Below are positions 28,715-37,138 of a stretch of DNA of 64,000 nucleotides, in pieces. Position numbers and translations under genes: made by a program. The notes under the pieces were generated by a model. That model saw only the letters and a program-made list of their open reading frames with translations, made no database searches and was not told where the DNA came from. Location of the stretch: assembly GCA_965204665.1 (NCBI GenBank), contig OZ242002.1, positions 558,001 through 622,000 of the forward strand, read 5' to 3'. Source of the DNA: Nemesobacter sp965204665 (GTDB taxonomy: Bacteria > Desulfobacterota_D > UBA1144 > Nemesobacterales > Nemesobacteraceae). Within the stretch, counting starts at the first letter, position 1; each line of letters opens with the position of its first letter.

Positions 28715-29136
28715 GCAGTGAAACCGTCCGGAGGGTTCCGTGATTTCGGACATAACCATTCTCGGTCAATGTGTGGATGAGCAAGAAATTTTACCATATC
28801 CACGGAGGAGTAAGCCCGCGTAGAACACCTCCACCACTAAAAAACCGCTCTCTCCATCTTTATTCAGGAATTTTCAGTTGTTGTCTATTGGACGGATTCA
28901 GGCTGTTCTACACGGCAAAATTACGCCGAGCAGACCCAGTTTCCTTGCCGAGTTTCCTTATCCCGAGTCCGAATCACGGTCTGAACACCCCGAAACCACC
29001 ACCAATCCAACAGCTACAAGGCATCCATCACGACAACTGAATCTTCTTCAATCTTTATTGCATTTCTCCCGATACTGTATTAATCTTACGTCCGTTAAAT
29101 GCTTTGTTTTATTTAATATATCCGGAGGGGTTATAC
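28715..29136 (+). other. gap without a supportable gene
   Basis: About 420 bp between the terminator and the XRE regulator. Plus-strand open frames of 80-110 codons here have unnatural composition, no RBS and run into the regulator gene out of frame. The region probably holds the regulator promoter, but I cannot single out a convincing one. Confidence 0.45.
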
Positions 29137-29550
29137 ATGAGATTTGGCGATTATCTCAAGAGCATAAGGAAAAGGGAGAAAATCACCCAGGAGAACCTTG
29201 CTAAATACCTTGATGTATCAAGCGTATACATCCACCAGCTTGAAACCGGCAAGGTGGACGCTCCATCATATGAAAGATGCGAGCAGATTTCCTCGATTCT
29301 CAAAATCAGCGTTGAACAGATATGGAGTGTTGCGAGAGCTGAGAAACTGAAGAAATTTATTGAAAAAGAAGCTATATCGGAAAAAGAGCTTGAGGTTCTT
29401 ACAAGCGAGGAAAAAATTCTTCTCAAGTTGTACAGGAGCCTCGGCGGAGAGATGAAAAAAGATTTCACGGGAATGGTTTTTATGCTTCTGAGACATTCCC
29501 GAAATAAGGAAATACGTAAAGTACTTGAAGAATTCGTAAAATGCGCCTGA
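29137..29550 (+). CDS. XRE-family transcriptional regulator
   Basis: 137 residues from ATG 29137, 8 nt after GGAGGGG. The N-terminal helix-turn-helix spans roughly residues 5-60 (LKSIRKREKITQENLAKYL...SSVYIHQLETGK). A helical C-terminal tail carries the ISEKELEVLTSEEKILLKLY segment and may mediate dimerisation or partner contact. The next gene starts 10 nt before its stop, implying a functional link with that membrane protein. It probably controls its own operon. Confidence 0.85.
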   Translation: MRFGDYLKSIRKREKITQENLAKYLDVSSVYIHQLETGKVDAPSYERCEQISSILKISVEQIWSVARAEKLKKFIEKEAISEKELEVLTSEEKILLKLYRSLGGEMKKDFTGMVFMLLRHSRNKEIRKVLEEFVKCA

Positions 29551-30311
29551 ACCAAAAACTCGGAATGTTGTCGAAAATATTTCTCGTGGAACTGGGCATC
29601 ATCGCCCTTATAGCGGTGATATTCTATTTTCAGTTCGACAACGCCAGAAAAGAATTTGTCGCCAGAACCCGAGCTATTGCGGAAACCATAGGTGACCAAG
29701 CTACAAGTTTCTACCAAGACCGCGGCAACCGTTCCACAAGCGGGGATTTCTACCTCTTTCTTGATGAACGGTTGGGAAGAAAAAAACTGTTCGACACTTT
29801 CGGGGTTTCTCCTAAGTTCTTCAGCGTCACTTTCCCGAAAGAACGACAACCGTCCATAGCTCCAGAAGCCTCGGAACACCTTATAGAAGACACCTACCCT
29901 CTTGAGGGGTACTCGGTTGAAAGATACGCAGGGAAAATTTCCGTTTCCGTTCCATTCTTCGCCACCAGACAAACTGAAGGTCCGCTTGGAATAGTCAAGA
30001 TTGATTCGGATACCAGGACTCTGATGAAAAGAGTTTTTGCGGACAACTTTTTGCTTTACGCGGCTATTCTGGTGGTGCTGAACAACCAGGCTTTCATCCT
30101 TAACCTGTTTTTCAGAAGAAAAAAAGAGGAGATACCGTTTACAAAAGAGGGATACCTCAAGGAGCACTCCATAGGCGCTCTCAAACTGATGTACAAGGTG
30201 CTTGGAGATATAATAGAGGACCACGAGAACGTAAAAGACAAAAAGAGTCGAGTTGACGCGACGAAGGTTATTTCCATTTCGGACGCGGCTACTAAATCAT
30301 CGGAAAAATGA
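29541..30311 (+). CDS. inner-membrane sensor-like protein with an extracytoplasmic domain
   Basis: 256 residues. Two membrane helices (about 13-31 and 170-190) flank a roughly 135-residue periplasmic segment, arranged like small Cache-type sensors: the segment ends GPLGIVKIDSDTRTLM just before helix two. The cytoplasmic tail of about 60 residues is helical and charged (SIGALKLMYKVLGDIIEDHE) but has no kinase, cyclase or methyl-accepting domain. Overlaps with the XRE gene (10 nt) and the lipoprotein gene (4 nt) tie it to both. It may pass a signal to the XRE protein. No family is assigned with certainty. Confidence 0.72.
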   Translation: MRLNQKLGMLSKIFLVELGIIALIAVIFYFQFDNARKEFVARTRAIAETIGDQATSFYQDRGNRSTSGDFYLFLDERLGRKKLFDTFGVSPKFFSVTFPKERQPSIAPEASEHLIEDTYPLEGYSVERYAGKISVSVPFFATRQTEGPLGIVKIDSDTRTLMKRVFADNFLLYAAILVVLNNQAFILNLFFRRKKEEIPFTKEGYLKEHSIGALKLMYKVLGDIIEDHENVKDKKSRVDATKVISISDAATKSSEK

Positions 30312-30673
30312 AGAAACGTTTTCTGCTAATTTCAATTGTCTGCGCAGTTTTTTTTCTCTCCGGATGCACACAGGAGGAAGAATCCGTTGTTCTGGTTGAC
30401 GGCCCCATTCTTCAGACCGAGGGATCTGACGGAAGCGTGGACTTTAACGGCGCTGTTGTAAACACCGCGGATTTTCCGGTTCAGTCCGTCTATGTGGTAA
30501 TTCACATAAAGGACCACGAGGAGAACTCGATAGCGATAAACTCAACCCTGTTAAAGGACGGTGATGCTCTGGAACCCGAGGAAAGGCTTTTTTTTACAGT
30601 TAACTTCGAAATCCTTCCCGAACAAGCCCATTTAAACGAAGTGGAGATATATTACGATCTGGTGGAAGAGTAG
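30308..30673 (+). CDS. small lipoprotein
   Basis: 121 residues. Signal peptide with lipobox LSGC (C20). The mature part has one compact beta domain (SVDFNGAVVNTADFPVQSVY, then FFTVNFEI), similar in layout to FxLYD-type domains. It overlaps the upstream sensor gene by 4 nt (ATGA), so the two are cotranslated and may interact in the periplasm. Function unknown. Confidence 0.75.
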   Translation: MKKRFLLISIVCAVFFLSGCTQEEESVVLVDGPILQTEGSDGSVDFNGAVVNTADFPVQSVYVVIHIKDHEENSIAINSTLLKDGDALEPEERLFFTVNFEILPEQAHLNEVEIYYDLVEE

Positions 30674-30781
30674 TTTTCACGGACCTCCCGGTTGCTTGAC
30701 TCTTCTCTTTTCAGGCCGCGAATTTTCTCCGGGACTTGGAAATTGCGTTAGTTTTCCCGTCTCCGGGAAAAACCCGATGTG

Positions 30782-31792
30782 ATGGTCGGCATTGATATAG
30801 GATCAAATTCCGTCAAGATAGTGGAACTTCAAAGCGCAGGGGGGCGGATGCGGCTTGAAGGCATCGGAGAGGCTGTGGTTCCGTACGGGGCGATAACAAA
30901 CAAATCAGTACAGGACCTCAAAACTGTATCGAACATCGTATCGAACTTAGTCTTTGACCTCAACCTCAGGGGAAAAGAAGTTGTAGTCGGTGTCTGCGGT
31001 GAGGCGGTTGCGTCAAAAATTTTACCCGTATCTGGAAGTTCCCTGAAAAAAGATATGAAAAAACTGTCCCGGAATATCGCGGACAAACATCTTTTAAAAA
31101 AAAATTCAGGAGAGATAAATCACAGTTATATGGTTCTTGGCGTGGACGAGAAGGAAAACTCCGGAGAAATTCCGATTCTTTTCTCGGGAGCTGAGAAAAG
31201 TATAATCCGCAGTTACGAAAACTGCGTTGCTGCCGCCGACCTTCGAGTACAGGCGGTCGATATGGACTCCATTGCGCTTGTAAACTCGTGGACAGCCAAC
31301 CTCAAAGACAGACCAACTGGAAAGACCGCGCTTGTAAATATAGGCGCGGCGGTAACAAACGTAATCGCAATCGACAAAGGCATTCCCTTTATTGTTGAAG
31401 ACCTCGATATCGGAGGAGAGGTGATAACCCGGGTTCTTATGGACAAATTCAAAATCACATATGAAGAAGCGGAAAGAATAAAATATAGTTTGAAAAACTA
31501 CGGAAGATATGACGAAATTACAGAAGTTTTCGAAGATTTCGCCACACAGACGGCGAATAGAATTAATGCGGTTCTCGCGGAACAAGATATCCCGGATGTT
31601 GTTCTTTCAGGGGGGTGCTGCAATATCAGGAGGGTTTGCGAGTCACTCGCCGCAGAGACGGGCGTTTCCGTTGAAATATCAAACCCCTTTCGTAATATCG
31701 TATTTTCAGAATCGCAGTTTGACGCCGGGTACGTAAACTACCTGGCCCCGAAAATGGCGGTAGCGACAGGTCTTGCGCTCAGGGGGTTGTAA
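30782..31792 (+). CDS. pilM: PilM-like actin-fold ATPase (type IV pilus assembly family)
   Basis: 336 residues from ATG 30782 (a GTG at 30779 is equally possible). The N-terminal VGIDIGSNSVKIVELQ is the phosphate-1 motif of PilM/FtsA-like proteins. TALVNIGAAVTNVIAIDKG and DVVLSGGCCNIRRV are the phosphate-2 and adenosine motifs. PilM normally binds the cytoplasmic tail of PilN with PilO, P and Q adjacent. None are here, so this copy is an orphan sitting behind the sensor and lipoprotein genes. Confidence 0.82.
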   Translation: MVGIDIGSNSVKIVELQSAGGRMRLEGIGEAVVPYGAITNKSVQDLKTVSNIVSNLVFDLNLRGKEVVVGVCGEAVASKILPVSGSSLKKDMKKLSRNIADKHLLKKNSGEINHSYMVLGVDEKENSGEIPILFSGAEKSIIRSYENCVAAADLRVQAVDMDSIALVNSWTANLKDRPTGKTALVNIGAAVTNVIAIDKGIPFIVEDLDIGGEVITRVLMDKFKITYEEAERIKYSLKNYGRYDEITEVFEDFATQTANRINAVLAEQDIPDVVLSGGCCNIRRVCESLAAETGVSVEISNPFRNIVFSESQFDAGYVNYLAPKMAVATGLALRGL

Positions 31793-31831
31793 AGAGTGAA
31801 AAAAACCGGTAGGAAATTCCGTGTGCCGGGT

Positions 31832-32014
31832 TCAGTTTCTTGAAGGGATAAGGTGGACTATAAGGGAAACCGCAAGCGCGCCCGCGCCTACCGTTGCCAA
31901 AACCTTGAAGTATAACGGCCAATCAAGCGTAAATTTAAGTGAAATTCCGAAACCGACTATAAAAAGAACGAGAACGGTTATCAATATTCCTCCGAGGGTA
32001 TTTGTTCTTAGCAT
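31832..32014 (-). CDS. 60-residue membrane protein with two helices
   Basis: Starts at ATG 32014 with GGGAG 8 nt upstream. The protein is MLRTNTLGGILITVLVLFIV and so on, with two hydrophobic helices (about 8-25 and 36-55) joined by a short loop. It lies convergent to pilM in the gap before the RNase R gene. Codon pattern, RBS and membrane design support a real small gene. Function unknown. Confidence 0.6.
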   Translation of the reverse strand: MLRTNTLGGILITVLVLFIVGFGISLKFTLDWPLYFKVLATVGAGALAVSLIVHLIPSRN

Positions 32015-32110
32015 GCAAGACTCCCGCAAACAGAATTTATGAGACGGGGATACTGTATACGAGATCACATAAATTTCAATTCCACCGGATAAAAACCGGT
32101 ACCGAAACAT

Positions 32111-34072
32111 ATGACGACTACACACATTAGAAGTAAAAGAAAATCTCAGATTCTGAAACTGCTGCAGGAAAAAGATGTGAAAAGTCTCTCTGAAGGCAGC
32201 ATCCTTCGCACACTCGGGATGCCCGAGAAAAAAAGGCAGCACCTGCGCGCAACCCTGGCAGACATGGTAATGCTCGGAGTCCTTAAAAAAACACCCAGAG
32301 GAAAGTACCGGGTTAAAAAACCCGACAAGGGTCTCTCTCAAAATACAGAAGACCGGATTTCAGGTCTCACGGACTCAACGAAAAAAAGAAAACCGGGTAA
32401 ACCACAAAAAAACGAGGACCCTCTCCCGAAGCACACTCTCGCTGAAGTGAGAAAAACCGCAAGCGGGTTTATCGCTCATCCGAGAAACCCGGTATTTGAT
32501 CAATACGATATTCGGCAGAAAAAGGGAGAAGCCTTTTCCGCAGGAGAACTGATAGTAGTAAAGATCGACCCCGTAGCCGAGCTCGCCGTAGTTGAAGAAC
32601 GACTCGGAGCTTCCGGGGACATTAATGCTGAAAAAAAGGGGATACTCAGGGAGTACAGCCTTCCCAAGAGGTTTTCCCGAAACGTGACAAAAGAAACAAG
32701 CGCGTTTAACTCGGAGTTTTCAGACGGCGTCCTCTCGAGGAGGGTAAACCTTGAAAAAGAAACTGTCTTCACTATAGACGGAGACGACGCAAAGGATTTT
32801 GACGATGCGGTCGGCATAAAAAGAACAAAGAGACGAGGGTACAGACTCTGGGTGAACATAGCGGATGTCTCTCATTACGTAACCTCCGGAAGCGCATGTG
32901 ATGAGGAGGCTAGACATAGAGCGACCAGCACCTACCTCTCCGACAGAGTTGTTCCGATGCTGCCTCAAAAACTCTCCAACGACCTCTGCAGTTTGCGGCC
33001 GGACAGAAGACGCCTTACAAAAACAGTTGAAATGGATTTTGACTCTTCCGGCAACCTCAGAAACTCAAGGATTTACAACAGCGTGATAAAAAGTTGCGCC
33101 AGGCTCACCTACTCTCATGTTGCGGATGTTCTTGATGGAAAAAACCGAAGAACTTTAAAAAACATAGTTTCATCCCTGCTCGATATGAAAGAGCTTTATC
33201 TGAAACTCAAGAAACGCAGAATAGATAACGGAGGTCTTGATTTCGACTTTCCTGAAACTCTGCTTCTTCGCAACCCCGGTGGAGGAATAAGCGATATAGT
33301 CAGATATGAGCGCAACGCCGCCCACGAGGTGATAGAAGAATTTATGATCATGGCCAACTCAGTAGTAGCGGCGTTTATTTTTAAAAACGGGTTTGAATCA
33401 ATTTATAGAATTCATGAGCCTCCGGATCAGGTCTCCTTAAATCAACTAAGGGAAAACCTTCGCAAGATGGGACTGAAAATTGATCTTTCATCCAAACCAA
33501 GCCAGACTGACCTACAATCGGTCATGAAAGCGGCTTCGGGAAGAAAGGACGAAGAACAGATAAATATCCAGATTCTCCGCGCTCTTAAAAAAGCGGTCTA
33601 TTCGACAAAACATGTTCCACACTTCGGTTTGGCCATAAACGACTACACGCACTTCACTTCGCCCATACGAAGATATCCCGACCTGGTGGTTCACAGAATC
33701 GTTGACGACATCCTGAAGAAAAAAGAGCCATCTTACAGTCCTGAAAGTCTGAAATCAATCGCCGAGCATTGTTCTGTGGCGGAGCGACGCGCGGAAGATG
33801 CGGAACGTCAGTTTATGAACCTTGAAACAGCACATTTTATGAAAATCCACATGGGCGGAATGTTTAACGGAAAAATCGTGAGCATACACCCGTTCGGAGT
33901 ATTCATAGAGATAAAGGAACATTTCGTAGAGGGTCTTATTCCCGAGCATTCCTACAACGGCAGAGGCAGGGGCAGAAAAAGAAAATGGTTTGAACTCGGA
34001 GACGAGGTAAGGGTAAAACTCGTGGATGCGGATACGGAAAAAAGAAGGCTTACGTTTGCGCTTGCGTCGTGA
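32111..34072 (+). CDS. rnr: ribonuclease R (RNB-family 3'-5' exoribonuclease)
   Basis: 653 residues, somewhat short for RNase R (often 700-800). An N-terminal winged helix (about 5-65) is followed by a charged linker, then cold-shock domains. The RNB catalytic domain has TIDGDDAKDFDDAVGIKR near residue 220 with the metal-binding aspartates, and HFTSPIRRYPDLVVHR near 515. The C-terminal S1 domain is GKIVSIHPFGVFIEIKE. It degrades structured RNA in the cytoplasm. Confidence 0.94.
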   Translation: MTTTHIRSKRKSQILKLLQEKDVKSLSEGSILRTLGMPEKKRQHLRATLADMVMLGVLKKTPRGKYRVKKPDKGLSQNTEDRISGLTDSTKKRKPGKPQKNEDPLPKHTLAEVRKTASGFIAHPRNPVFDQYDIRQKKGEAFSAGELIVVKIDPVAELAVVEERLGASGDINAEKKGILREYSLPKRFSRNVTKETSAFNSEFSDGVLSRRVNLEKETVFTIDGDDAKDFDDAVGIKRTKRRGYRLWVNIADVSHYVTSGSACDEEARHRATSTYLSDRVVPMLPQKLSNDLCSLRPDRRRLTKTVEMDFDSSGNLRNSRIYNSVIKSCARLTYSHVADVLDGKNRRTLKNIVSSLLDMKELYLKLKKRRIDNGGLDFDFPETLLLRNPGGGISDIVRYERNAAHEVIEEFMIMANSVVAAFIFKNGFESIYRIHEPPDQVSLNQLRENLRKMGLKIDLSSKPSQTDLQSVMKAASGRKDEEQINIQILRALKKAVYSTKHVPHFGLAINDYTHFTSPIRRYPDLVVHRIVDDILKKKEPSYSPESLKSIAEHCSVAERRAEDAERQFMNLETAHFMKIHMGGMFNGKIVSIHPFGVFIEIKEHFVEGLIPEHSYNGRGRGRKRKWFELGDEVRVKLVDADTEKRRLTFALAS

Positions 34073-34365
34073 CCCGGTTCTTCGGTCAGGGGTCAGGAAA
34101 ACCTCGTGGCGGAAAAGTCATCCAATCTGTAATCCCATGACCGAACGCTTTGCCGAACGTAATCTGTGAAATTCTTTTTTCCGGGCTGAAAGAGAACAAC
34201 ATTAAAGTGCGGCAATCTTCTCAACCATGCTGGATAATACGGTGTCGAGTACCGATTCGGGCGAGCGGTTATTGTCCGCTGCATGATTATGCGTGTCTCC
34301 CGTGTTCCGGATCTCCACACCTCGGCAGATGTTGAAGGAAGACGACCTGCCGATTCCCCGTAGAG

Positions 34366-36885
34366 TCAAAGTCTTTTCTTCCATCCCGCCAGAAATGCCC
34401 ATTCCGCCGGCGCATCCGCCCGATGGCCGGGCTGCCGACTCCAGACGGACTCCAAGGCGAGAGTGCCGCCGGCCAGAGGATGATCGGTCCGCACGCTCAG
34501 GTCCAGTTGCCGTCCTGTCGGCACAAGTTCTACGCTGACGGTCTCGCCCACCACCAGTCCGTCAACCGTACGGCCTGTCGGCAGGTCGAGGACGGCTACC
34601 CCCTCGGTGACGCGTACCGGCTGCTTCATAGCGAACCGTACGGTTGCACCATTGGGAGAGACGGCATGCGTCGCTGCCACGCGAAAGCCGCCGGTGCGCA
34701 ATGTGGAGATGTCACGAATGAGCAGCCCGCGAACATATTCAGGACTCACCACACCCAACTCTCCCTGAGCACTCAGCAGCCATCCCGGAGGACCGTCCGT
34801 CTCCAGACGGGCTGAAAGAAATGTGGTGCGGCCGGCGAGTTCTCCGAAGGCTCCGGAAGCGGAACTGCCCAACAGACTGTCCTGCTCCGCCAGCCAACCG
34901 GCCTGCAGGGCGAGCGTCGACAGTCCCTCCGGACGCCATTCGGCGGTGAAGCCTGAAAAGGGTCGGTTCCCTCTCTCCTGCGGTCGGTGGAAGAAAGCGG
35001 CAGACCAGTCGTCGGGTGAGGAAAGATCGAAACGGACGGCATCGCCGGTGATCTCAAGATGGCCGGGGTCTCTTCCCCAGCCGTTCTCAGAATCAGTGAA
35101 AAGCCGGTTCAGGCGGGCGGGCGCGAGGCTTTGCGGGTTGTTGTGCACAAAGTCGCCGGCCGCAAACCAGAAGGGCGCACCCAATTCGTCGAAGGCGGCG
35201 ACCTCGCGCTGTTCGAGAGCACGGGTGAAACTGTCCCCCAGTGCCCGACTCGGGTGTATGAATGAGCCCGCGACCCCGGTCCGTCCGTCCTGTTGCATAA
35301 CCGTCCGTCCGGTCCCCATAAAGGCGACCATTCCCCAAGGATTCGTGGCGGCGCCGATGTCTAGGAGTCCTTGGCCGTAGATGGACCGGTCGGCGTAGAT
35401 GCCCGTCTTGTCGGCCGTGGCGAACATACGGCTCACCAGGTCGACATTGGAGAGCTGGTCTCGAAAGAGCTGCTTCATGACAGCCAGAGCCCCGCTGACC
35501 ATCGGTGCGGAAAAGGATGTGCCGCTTGAGTTCCCCCATGTCCGTTGTCCGTTCACTCCGCGGACAGGTCCGAAATAGGCGCCTCGGACATTCACGCCCG
35601 GGGCGGAAATGCAGTGATCGGCAGCGATGCCGCAGCGATTGGAAGAACTTGCAATGGAGCCGTCCTCCCGCACGGAGGCGACTGCTATGAAATGACCGCG
35701 CAACTCCTCGATGCGAACGGCTAGCCCGGCTTCGTACCCGGGAGAAGAAGCCTTGACCCTGCCGTTGACGCACCGGTCTGCCCCGACCTGATTCACATCG
35801 CAACTGATTCCGTTGCTGTTGCCTGCGGACCAAACAATAATTGTTTTTTCTCCGGCATTTTCCTGAGCAAGAGCGGCGATTGTTCTGCCGTAGTTGCTGC
35901 GCAACTGATTTTCGCTGTAATCTTCGATATTCCCGTCAATGCCGATGCTTAAATTCAGGATGTCTATATTTTCTCCGAGAACAGATTTAATTATTTCAGA
36001 ATCTTGAATATCCAGCTGATTTAATTGTGCAGACGATATTGGTTCATAGGTACTGTCTCCACTGCCCAGAGGGATAGCGAACATGGTGATGTCGGCACCC
36101 CATGCAACTCCGTGATGGGCGTTGTCAAGACCTGATGCCCGGTCGCCGGCTGCAACGCTGGCGACGAATGTTCCGTGGGACACACTGCTACCGGTCTCGT
36201 CTGTCGCTCCTTTCAGGAACTTCTCAGTGACATCTGTGTCCGAAAAAGAAGGATGATCTTTATCGATACCGCTGTCGATAAATCCGATGGTGACGCCTTC
36301 CCCGGGCTCCGCGTCGGCTCCCTTGATGAGGTGCAGGTGGGCATAGGCGCGGTCGGCGTTAACGGTCTTCAGACCCCACTGATTCTGAAAACTCTGTTCG
36401 CTGCTGTAGTCGCGGGACAATTCCTCCACCTTCAGAAGAAACTCCTCTTCTGCAATGCAGCCGAGTCCGAGAGATGGGTGGGTGGTGATCGTTCCGGCCG
36501 GACAGGATGACGAATTCGGTGATCCGTTGTCCGGGGGGTCGGGCGTTTGAGTTGGTTGTCCGTTGTCCGGGGGGTCGGGCGTTCGGGTTGGTTGTCTGTT
36601 GTCCGGGGGGTCGGGCGTTTGAGTTGGTTGTCCGTTGTCCGGGGGGTCGGGCGTTCGGGTTGGTTGTCTGTTGTCCGGGGGGTCGGGCGTTTGAGTTGGT
36701 TGTCCGTTGTCCGGGGGGTCGGGCGTTCGGGTTGGTTGTCTGTTGTCCGGGGGCACTACCACTCTTCCGCAACCCGCCAAAGCGAAGATTAGGCACAGGA
36801 CCAGGAAACAGATAATTCCCTTCGGCGCCCCGGCTGAACGGTCGAGACAGGTGCTCGTTGTGAAGTCGTCCATCATCTTCGTCAT
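34366..36885 (-). CDS. subtilisin-like (S8) surface protease, lipoprotein with barrel-like C-terminus
   Basis: 839 residues. The lipobox LAGC puts the acylated Cys at 39. Residues 45-116 are six 12-residue Pro/Asp/Asn/Thr repeats. The peptidase domain carries the full triad: D204 (IGFIDSGIDKDH), H237 (SHGTFVASVAAG) and S457 (GTSFSAPMVSG). The last 280 residues are strand-rich and end WAFLAGWKKRL, as in autotransporter-type S8 proteases. The 34.4-35.8 kb part is clearly GC-richer than neighbouring genes, hinting at transfer or domain replacement. Combining a lipobox with a barrel-like end is odd, so the true export route is uncertain. Confidence 0.82.
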   Translation of the reverse strand: MTKMMDDFTTSTCLDRSAGAPKGIICFLVLCLIFALAGCGRVVVPPDNRQPTRTPDPPDNGQPTQTPDPPDNRQPTRTPDPPDNGQPTQTPDPPDNRQPTRTPDPPDNGQPTQTPDPPDNGSPNSSSCPAGTITTHPSLGLGCIAEEEFLLKVEELSRDYSSEQSFQNQWGLKTVNADRAYAHLHLIKGADAEPGEGVTIGFIDSGIDKDHPSFSDTDVTEKFLKGATDETGSSVSHGTFVASVAAGDRASGLDNAHHGVAWGADITMFAIPLGSGDSTYEPISSAQLNQLDIQDSEIIKSVLGENIDILNLSIGIDGNIEDYSENQLRSNYGRTIAALAQENAGEKTIIVWSAGNSNGISCDVNQVGADRCVNGRVKASSPGYEAGLAVRIEELRGHFIAVASVREDGSIASSSNRCGIAADHCISAPGVNVRGAYFGPVRGVNGQRTWGNSSGTSFSAPMVSGALAVMKQLFRDQLSNVDLVSRMFATADKTGIYADRSIYGQGLLDIGAATNPWGMVAFMGTGRTVMQQDGRTGVAGSFIHPSRALGDSFTRALEQREVAAFDELGAPFWFAAGDFVHNNPQSLAPARLNRLFTDSENGWGRDPGHLEITGDAVRFDLSSPDDWSAAFFHRPQERGNRPFSGFTAEWRPEGLSTLALQAGWLAEQDSLLGSSASGAFGELAGRTTFLSARLETDGPPGWLLSAQGELGVVSPEYVRGLLIRDISTLRTGGFRVAATHAVSPNGATVRFAMKQPVRVTEGVAVLDLPTGRTVDGLVVGETVSVELVPTGRQLDLSVRTDHPLAGGTLALESVWSRQPGHRADAPAEWAFLAGWKKRL
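36538..36753 (-). repeat. 36-bp tandem repeat, six units in alternating pairs
   Basis: Six 36-bp units encode PPDNRQPTRTPD and PPDNGQPTQTPD in strict alternation, so the higher-order period is 72 bp (three copies). The copies are almost identical, pointing to recent expansion. Because 36 is a multiple of three, gain or loss of units changes linker length without breaking the frame. A partial seventh unit follows. Confidence 0.95.
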
Positions 36886-37138
36886 AAACCCGTTCCCCTC
36901 GTGCTGAATTTCTACCGTCTGGCGTCATGCATGCACGAAGCAAATGACCCTTTAGTCTAATCCGTAGTCCGAGCGGATGTCAATACCGAACGAGAGGTTG
37001 TGCTGTAAAATTCTTCGGGGCTGAATTCCCTTGGTGATGAGTCCGGAAGGTGTTTGTTTATAACCGTTTGGTCAAGGTGTGATGAATTTTCATCTGTCAT
37101 CTGCCGTCCAAAAAAAGAGTTTTTCCGCCGAGCACAAT

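Noticed and set aside
28771..29204. Two overlapping plus-strand open frames before the XRE gene
   Set aside because: No RBS, Pro/His/Asn-rich composition unlike neighbours, and overlap with the regulator gene out of frame.
36538..36753. Possible CRISPR array
   Set aside because: The 36-bp units are contiguous with no spacers and are in frame within a coding sequence. I saw no other CRISPR-like pattern.
36507..36815. Plus-strand open frames of 80-100 codons with a repeated Gly/Val/Arg pattern
   Set aside because: They are antisense to the 36-bp repeat array of the S8 protease; the periodicity comes from the repeats, not from a gene.
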